In this document: one piece after another, positions 12,855-17,477 of the stretch
Layout: every line of letters starts with the position of its first letter
Numbering within the stretch: position 1 is the stretch's first letter
Position numbers and translations under genes: made by a program
Assembly: GCA_900555925.1 (NCBI GenBank)
Contig: USMU01000038.1
Coordinates: forward strand, 1-17,477
Direction: 5' to 3'
DNA length: 17,477 nucleotides
Origin: an uncultured Clostridium sp.
GTDB taxonomy: Bacteria > Bacillota > Clostridia > Christensenellales > Borkfalkiaceae
Notes under the pieces: generated by a model
What the model was told of the DNA's origin: nothing
Seen by the model: only the letters and a program-made list of their open reading frames with translations
Database searches by the model: none

Positions 12855-14903
12855 ATGAACAAATACGAGTATGTAAACGTTCAGATGGGTACTTTCAACA
12901 CCAGACGTTTTTCTTCGGGCAACGTATTGCCCATAGCGTCGGTGCCGCACGGTATGGCTTCGTTTACCATACAGAACGAAAAATCCGCGGGGAGTTGGTT
13001 CTATTCTCCCTATTCCAAGAGCTTTGAGGGACTTCGGCTCACGCATCAACCCTCTCCGTGGGTGGGGGATTACGGTTATCTGATCATTACGGGGCAGAGG
13101 GGGCCGCTCTATTTCGACGAGGAGCGCCGCTGGTCTTCCTACGATAATGAAAATTGCGTCTTTCAGCCGGCATATATAAAGGGCTATGTACGCAGGGATC
13201 GCTATACCTTTGAGCTCTCGCCTACGAACAGCGGAGCGGTTTTTCGCTTTTCTTTTTCGGAGGAGGGAGAAAATCGTATCAATTTCATCGGAGACGGAAA
13301 GACTGTCTTTGAATATGACGAAAGGAGCGGTTTTGTGACGGGATATACGACTTCTTGTTCACATGCCGTACGATTCGGGGAATTGCGGCAATATTTTGCC
13401 GTGAAAACGGACGTTCCGTTTTCCGTGGAGCGAGGAGAAAACGCGCTTTCGCTGACGATGCACGCAAAGGTGGCGGAATGTCGGTTTGCGACGTCGTTTT
13501 TGTCCGCGGAGCAGGCAAAGCTCAATTATGCGCGCGAGCTTGAAAACCGCACGCTGGAAGAAGTCCGCGCGGCGGGGGAAGCGGAATGGGAAGAGTATTT
13601 ATCCCGAATCGACATAGAGGATAAGGACGAGGAGCGCAAAGCAGTCTTTTATACGTGTATGTACCGCGCCTTTTTGTGGCCGAGAAAATTTCATGAGACG
13701 GATGCGGAGGGAAAAATCCGCCATTTGAATTTAGAAACGGGAAAGCCGGCGGACGGCGTATTATATGTGGATAACGGTTTTTGGGACACCTATCGGACGC
13801 TGTACCCCTATCTTTCTGTTATCGATACAAAATTGTATGCGGAAATGGCGGAGGGCTACTATCATTATTATGAGGACAGCGGCTGGTTGCCGAAGTGGCT
13901 TTGTCCCGACAATTTCAACTGTATGCCGGGCATGCTGGTAGAAGCGACGATGGCCGATGCGGTAGTCAAGGAGATTGTGGGCGGGGAGCTTTCGGAAAAG
14001 ATTTTTCAGGCACTTTTGCACGACGGGGAGAGCTTTTCCGGCGAAGCGGGCGTAGGAAGAGTCGCCGCGGAGGAATACAGAGCGCTCGGATATGTGCCGT
14101 ATACCGCGGCGAAAGAGAGCGTCAATGAAACTCTGGATTGCTGCTATGGAGATTATTGCATCGCCAAAGCGGCGGAAAAATTGGGCCATGGCGAAGAGGC
14201 CGAAAAGTATTTCCGCTATGCGAAGAATTATCGGAACTTATTCGATAAGGAGACGGGGTTCATGCGCGGCAGGGACGAAAAGGGGAATTTCCGCGACGAG
14301 GTTTTCGATTGCTACGCATGGGGTCGGGATTATACGGAGGGTTCGGCGTGGCAGAGCTCTTTTGCCGTCTATCACGATATTTCGGGCCTGAACGACTTAT
14401 ACGGTGGGAAGCTGGCGGAAAAAATCGACGAAATGTTGACCGCGCCGCGCTATTATTCCATCGGCGGGTATAACGGGGAAATTCATGAAATGAGCGAGCT
14501 CGCGGACGCGGATTTCGGACAATGTGCCATTTCCAATCAGCCCTGCTTTCATGTTCCGTATATTTACAGCGAATTGGGCGACGTAAAAAAGACGGCGGAG
14601 CTCGTGGCAAGGCTGATGACGGCCTTTCATGACACCGTCGATGGATTTCCGGGAGATGAGGATAACGGCACAATGGCGGCATGGGTGATTTTGAGCTGTC
14701 TCGGATTTTATCAGATGTGCCCTTCCCGTCCCGATTTCACCATGAGCCTGCCCCTGTTCGACAAAGCGACCGTACGGCTGGCGAACGGTCGGACGCTGCT
14801 TATCGAAAAAGCGGCTTTCGACGCGGAAAACATGCGCAATAAAATCGGTTATGAAGAATTGATGCAGGGCGGCAGCTTGGCGGAAATCGCTCGCAGAAAA
14901 TAG
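12855..14903 (+). CDS. GH92 family alpha-mannosidase, cytosolic
   Basis: A glycoside hydrolase of family 92, calcium-dependent exo-acting alpha-mannosidases (often alpha-1,2) that remove mannose from N-glycan or mannan oligosaccharides with inversion. The protein has 682 residues. The beta-sandwich N-terminal domain (~1-235) has the GH92 start (VNVQMGTFN, ASVPHGMASF). The alpha-barrel domain carries NGFWDTYRTLYPYL (307-320), SGWLPKW and CMPGM (342-360), NETLDCCYGDYCIA (424-437), YTEGSAWQ (493-500; E495 is the likely acid) and GDEDNGTMAAW (600-610; D601/D603 the likely bases), then FDKATVRLANG. No signal peptide is present, so it should act in the cytosol on imported oligosaccharides. The ATG follows an AAGAGG-type site. 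The next gene begins 9 nt after its stop, indicating an operon. Confidence 0.93.
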   Translation: MNKYEYVNVQMGTFNTRRFSSGNVLPIASVPHGMASFTIQNEKSAGSWFYSPYSKSFEGLRLTHQPSPWVGDYGYLIITGQRGPLYFDEERRWSSYDNENCVFQPAYIKGYVRRDRYTFELSPTNSGAVFRFSFSEEGENRINFIGDGKTVFEYDERSGFVTGYTTSCSHAVRFGELRQYFAVKTDVPFSVERGENALSLTMHAKVAECRFATSFLSAEQAKLNYARELENRTLEEVRAAGEAEWEEYLSRIDIEDKDEERKAVFYTCMYRAFLWPRKFHETDAEGKIRHLNLETGKPADGVLYVDNGFWDTYRTLYPYLSVIDTKLYAEMAEGYYHYYEDSGWLPKWLCPDNFNCMPGMLVEATMADAVVKEIVGGELSEKIFQALLHDGESFSGEAGVGRVAAEEYRALGYVPYTAAKESVNETLDCCYGDYCIAKAAEKLGHGEEAEKYFRYAKNYRNLFDKETGFMRGRDEKGNFRDEVFDCYAWGRDYTEGSAWQSSFAVYHDISGLNDLYGGKLAEKIDEMLTAPRYYSIGGYNGEIHEMSELADADFGQCAISNQPCFHVPYIYSELGDVKKTAELVARLMTAFHDTVDGFPGDEDNGTMAAWVILSCLGFYQMCPSRPDFTMSLPLFDKATVRLANGRTLLIEKAAFDAENMRNKIGYEELMQGGSLAEIARRK

Positions 14904-14912
14904 AGGGAAAGC

Positions 14913-16385
14913 ATGACGAACGTTATCCGCACGGAAGGGTTGACGGAAGAAGAACTGGCGTTGGCGCAGTTTATGCAGGGGACGCTGAACCGCGGAGCGC
15001 GGCGCGTCTATATCGGTGCAAAATATTATATGGATTACCTCTCGGACGAGCATGAATTTTGCTCCGTGTGGGAGCTTCTCGAAGAGACGTCGGGCGAGTT
15101 TGAGGGGCTGGCGGTATACGATTACGCGCCGGGAGATGAGTCGATCAATCTCGCGGCGACGGCCTGTGCGGCCTCCCGACTTCTGGGGATTCCGCGCACT
15201 CTCTTGGCACGAGTCGGAAAATACGGATTGTCGGTAGAGTTTGACGCGGCAAATTTCAAGGGTACGCCCGCGGAGCGCCAACGTGCCGTATGGTTGAAAT
15301 TTCGGGATAGACTTCGGCGGGACTGCCTCGTGCATCAGGTGACGGAAAAGGAGGGATTTCGCAATCGTCTGAGGGATTTTTCCGTTTGCCGCGGTGCATT
15401 TACTTTTTTTGCCCGCCCCGATACGGACGAGAAATTTTTGTCCGAAGTGCTCGCGTGGGCGGATAAAAATGTGCCCGTATACGGCTGGACGACGGATGAG
15501 ATTGCGTTTGTCGCCGCGCTTTCCCGCTTCGGAGACTATCTCATTCCCTGCGATTGGTCCTTCAATCATAGCTATCTATACCGCGAAAAGCCCGTTTTTC
15601 TGCGCCAAAAAAGGCACTATCCGAAATGCCGCGCAGACGAAAAAAAGCACTATATTGCATTCGTCGTCAGCGACGGGGATAATGTTCAATGGCTGGAACG
15701 CGGTTTCGCCCGCGAGAGCGTCTATGGACAGCGCCTGAGAGGAAAAAAGAATTATAAGGTGAGCTGGACGGCGGCGCCCATACTCACGCAGGTATGTCCC
15801 GAGGCTCTGGAAGGGATTTATACGCAAGCGGGAAAGGACGAATTTATCTGCGGAGTATCCGGAATCGGCTATACGAACTACATGACTTATCCCGAAGAAT
15901 ATCTCGAAGAATATGCCCGTCGGACGGCGGAGGGAATGTCTCGCGCGGATATGCGTATTTTAGCGCTTTTGGACAATCTCGCAAACTTGGGAACGGACGC
16001 GGAGAAAAGGCTGGAAACGTTCGCCGCCTTTCCAAATATCGACGGCGGGATATGGCAGTTGGACCCCGATCGCTATGAGGCGGGCGGCGGAAAAATTTTT
16101 TGGGCGAACGAAAAACCCTTCGTCAGCGTGGGAGTGTCCCTCTGGCACCCGTCGGGCGACCCCAAGGCGGTAACGAAGGAATGGCTGGACGAAATCGCGA
16201 GAAGATTTGACGCTCGTCCCGCGGATATTTATTCGGAAAAGGGATATACGGTCGTCAATGTCCACCCTTGGACGGTGAATATGGAAGCGCTCGACTATTT
16301 CGTTTCCCGCTTGGATAAACATATAAAAATCGTGACGGCGGGGGAACTCGTTTCGCTCGTCAAGGAATATGTGAGGAAAAAATGA
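14913..16385 (+). CDS. GxGYxYP-family putative glycoside hydrolase
   Basis: The 490-residue protein belongs to the family named for a GxGYxYP-type motif, which is thought to contain glycosidases but is poorly characterised. The N-terminal domain begins like the family (LAQFMQGTLNRGARRVYIG at 17-35). The C-terminal domain has HYIAFVVSDGDNVQWLERG (246-264, with the acidic SDGDN) and SGIGYTNYMTYPEEY (316-330), the motif region, with acidic residues that may be catalytic. The protein ends with a polysaccharide-deacetylase-like barrel segment (VNVHPWTVNMEALDYFVSRLDKHIKIVTAGELV). There is no signal peptide. It lies between the GH92 gene and the LacI gene, with 9-nt and overlapping junctions, suggesting it works on the same or a neighbouring linkage of a mannose-containing glycan. 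The exact substrate is not known. Confidence 0.82.
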   Translation: MTNVIRTEGLTEEELALAQFMQGTLNRGARRVYIGAKYYMDYLSDEHEFCSVWELLEETSGEFEGLAVYDYAPGDESINLAATACAASRLLGIPRTLLARVGKYGLSVEFDAANFKGTPAERQRAVWLKFRDRLRRDCLVHQVTEKEGFRNRLRDFSVCRGAFTFFARPDTDEKFLSEVLAWADKNVPVYGWTTDEIAFVAALSRFGDYLIPCDWSFNHSYLYREKPVFLRQKRHYPKCRADEKKHYIAFVVSDGDNVQWLERGFARESVYGQRLRGKKNYKVSWTAAPILTQVCPEALEGIYTQAGKDEFICGVSGIGYTNYMTYPEEYLEEYARRTAEGMSRADMRILALLDNLANLGTDAEKRLETFAAFPNIDGGIWQLDPDRYEAGGGKIFWANEKPFVSVGVSLWHPSGDPKAVTKEWLDEIARRFDARPADIYSEKGYTVVNVHPWTVNMEALDYFVSRLDKHIKIVTAGELVSLVKEYVRKK

Positions 16386-17341
16386 TTACTATTAACGATG
16401 TTGCAAAAAAATGCGGAGTGGCAAAATCCACCGTTTCCAATGCGCTGACGGATAAAAAATACGTCAGTCCCGACCTCAAAAAGAAAATCATGGACGCTTG
16501 TAAAGAGTTGGATTTTCAGCCGAATTTTTATGCTTCTACCCTCTCCCGCGGCCGCACGAATATCGTCGCGCTGGTGCTCGAAGAGGACAGCGATGTCAAA
16601 TACCGGGGCTTCTATACCGACCTCATCGTTTCCTGCCTGCGTACCGCTGCGAAAAAGGGAAAACATCTCCTCGTATACAGCGGTCTCGATAAAAGCTCGG
16701 TTTTGACAATGCTCAAACGGGATAAAGCGCCCATCGACGGCGCCGTTGTCATGACGCCGCTCGTAGATGACGCCCGCATTTCTCAGCTCGAAAAACAACG
16801 TATCCCCTGCGTCATTATCGGCCGCCCCGCCGCGGCCGTCGGAATCAGCTATGTGGACATCGATAACGTCAAAATGGTCTCCGACGTCGTGAAGCGACTC
16901 TACAAACAGGGTTGGCACAGACTTTGCCTCATCAACAGCGAAAAGGATAAAACTATTTCCATAGACCGCGCCGCGGGCTTTTCCGAAGCCCTCTCCGCCT
17001 TCGGAGAGACGAATTTCCAAATCGTCTATACCTCCGCCTGTACGGAGGAGGAAGGCTGCCGCTGCGCTGCCCCCTTTATGGAGCGGAAAACGGCCTTCGT
17101 AGTCTCCGACGGGACCGTAGCTCGGGGCGTCGCTCGTGCGGCGCGCTCCGCAGGGCTTGACCCTCTTTCCGATATTAAAATTTATTCCCTCGGTGAGGAC
17201 GACGCCGGCGCGGATGTCTCTTGGGAATATGCCCGTCAGGATTATGTCAAATTGGGAGAAATTGCCGTGAATACTCTCCTCGACGAAATCGAGGGCGATA
17301 CAAGCGTCAAAAAAATTTGTACCGATTATTATACCGTCTGA
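16382..17341 (+). CDS. LacI family transcriptional regulator
   Basis: A 319-residue DNA-binding regulator. Residues 2-55 form the LacI headpiece (TINDVAKKCGVAKSTVSNAL at 3-22, then the hinge-like FQPNFYASTLSRGRTN). Residues ~60-319 form the periplasmic-binding-protein-like sensor domain (VALVLEEDSD, DGAVVMTPL, PCVIIGRPAA, YVDIDNVKMVSDVV, LCLINSEKDKTISIDRAAGFSEAL), which normally binds a sugar effector. It is slightly shorter than the usual ~330-340 residues, with the loss probably in the C-terminal lobe. Its ATG overlaps the stop of the preceding gene (ATGA), showing translational coupling. Autoregulated repression of the mannosidase operon by a mannose-type effector is the natural inference. 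The stop codon is followed by AT-rich DNA without a GC-rich hairpin. Confidence 0.9.
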   Translation: MITINDVAKKCGVAKSTVSNALTDKKYVSPDLKKKIMDACKELDFQPNFYASTLSRGRTNIVALVLEEDSDVKYRGFYTDLIVSCLRTAAKKGKHLLVYSGLDKSSVLTMLKRDKAPIDGAVVMTPLVDDARISQLEKQRIPCVIIGRPAAAVGISYVDIDNVKMVSDVVKRLYKQGWHRLCLINSEKDKTISIDRAAGFSEALSAFGETNFQIVYTSACTEEEGCRCAAPFMERKTAFVVSDGTVARGVARAARSAGLDPLSDIKIYSLGEDDAGADVSWEYARQDYVKLGEIAVNTLLDEIEGDTSVKKICTDYYTV

Positions 17342-17386
17342 TTTTTTAACTTTTTTGAAAATTCAAGAAAATTTTTCTAAAACCTA

Positions 17387-17415
17387 TTGACAAGGAACAA
17401 AATCCGTGTTACAAT
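17387..17415 (+). promoter_or_regulatory. Sigma-A promoter for a gene beyond the right edge
   Basis: A -35 TTGACA (17387-17392) and a -10 TACAAT (17410-17415) have a 17-nt spacer. Transcription would begin near 17422. It starts 45 nt after the LacI gene, and like the mannosidase promoter it is preceded by TTTTTCTA and TATTGACAA words. The gene it serves is outside the window. Confidence 0.65.
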
Positions 17416-17431
17416 AAGGACAGAAAAACAG

Positions 17432-17453
17432 TTTTCTATGTTTTTTTAGAAAA
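17432..17453 (+). repeat. AT-rich inverted repeat downstream of the right-edge promoter
   Basis: TTTTCTA (17432-17438) pairs with TAGAAAA (17447-17453) around an 8-nt T-rich loop. It lies within the expected 5' leader of the next transcript. It is low in GC and may be an operator rather than an RNA hairpin. Confidence 0.35.
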
Positions 17454-17455
17454 AA

Positions 17456-17477
17456 TAAATGGGGACGTCCCCATTTA
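17456..17477. repeat. Perfect 22-bp palindrome at the right edge
   Basis: TAAATGGGGAC followed by its exact reverse complement makes a 22-bp palindrome with no spacer, running to the last base. It could be the arm of a longer palindrome cut by the window edge. It may be an operator for the next gene, a REP-like element, or the middle of a terminator. Confidence 0.7.

Overview
The window reads as a chromosomal segment of a Gram-positive, Clostridia-like member of the Bacillota, probably an uncultured gut or anaerobic lineage. The reasons are strong sigma-A promoters (TTGACA/TATAAT with 16-18 bp spacers), AGGAGG-type ribosome binding sites, a tRNA-sensing T-box leader, an RsgI-type anti-sigma factor, and roughly balanced GC with AT-rich intergenic DNA. 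Species cannot be named from the sequence. No phage, plasmid, transposase, rRNA, tRNA or CRISPR features are visible.

Layout, left to right. (1) A terminator-like hairpin at the left edge, then an NCS2 uracil/xanthine permease (377-1864) behind a sigma-A promoter and a ~215-nt structured leader. (2) An intergenic stretch with three 42-bp tandem repeats and a terminator. (3) A DeoR-family repressor on the minus strand (2234-2992), divergent from an uncharacterised protein with an XRE-like C-terminus (3215-3850, start revised here). (4) A cysteine T-box riboswitch (about 3903-4168) that controls cysE (4209-4892) and cysS (4914-6380). (5) A short-form alanyl-tRNA synthetase (6605-8440) with its own promoter, followed by a small unknown gene (8539-8961) and a bidirectional terminator. 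(6) A minus-strand regulatory locus reading leftward: ECF sigma factor (12020-12535), membrane anti-sigma factor with an RsgI/SEAL-like extracellular domain (10650-12023), and a lipoprotein carrying a second copy of that domain (9056-10540). (7) A divergent plus-strand operon for glycan use: GH92 alpha-mannosidase (12855-14903), GxGYxYP-family putative glycosidase (14913-16385) and a LacI-family regulator (16382-17341). (8) A promoter and a perfect 22-bp palindrome at the right edge, belonging to something beyond the window.

How the parts work together. The T-box has a UGC specifier and a UGGA antiterminator bulge that matches the U73 discriminator of tRNA-Cys, so uncharged tRNA-Cys should switch on both cysteine synthesis (cysE) and its charging (cysS). 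The sigma/anti-sigma pair overlaps by 4 nt and is therefore translationally coupled. The sigma gene and the lipoprotein gene share an upstream bipartite motif (CCAAT, 17-18 nt, CGTTTAAT), suggesting that the sigma factor controls both itself and the lipoprotein. The glycosidase operon ends with its likely local repressor, again with a 4-nt ATGA overlap. Both glycosidases lack signal peptides, so the pathway appears to be cytosolic.

The most unusual content is the ECF sigma / SEAL anti-sigma / SEAL lipoprotein locus with its shared promoter motif, and the alanyl-tRNA synthetase, which lacks both the beta-barrel linker and the C-Ala domain and resembles the Patescibacteria type.
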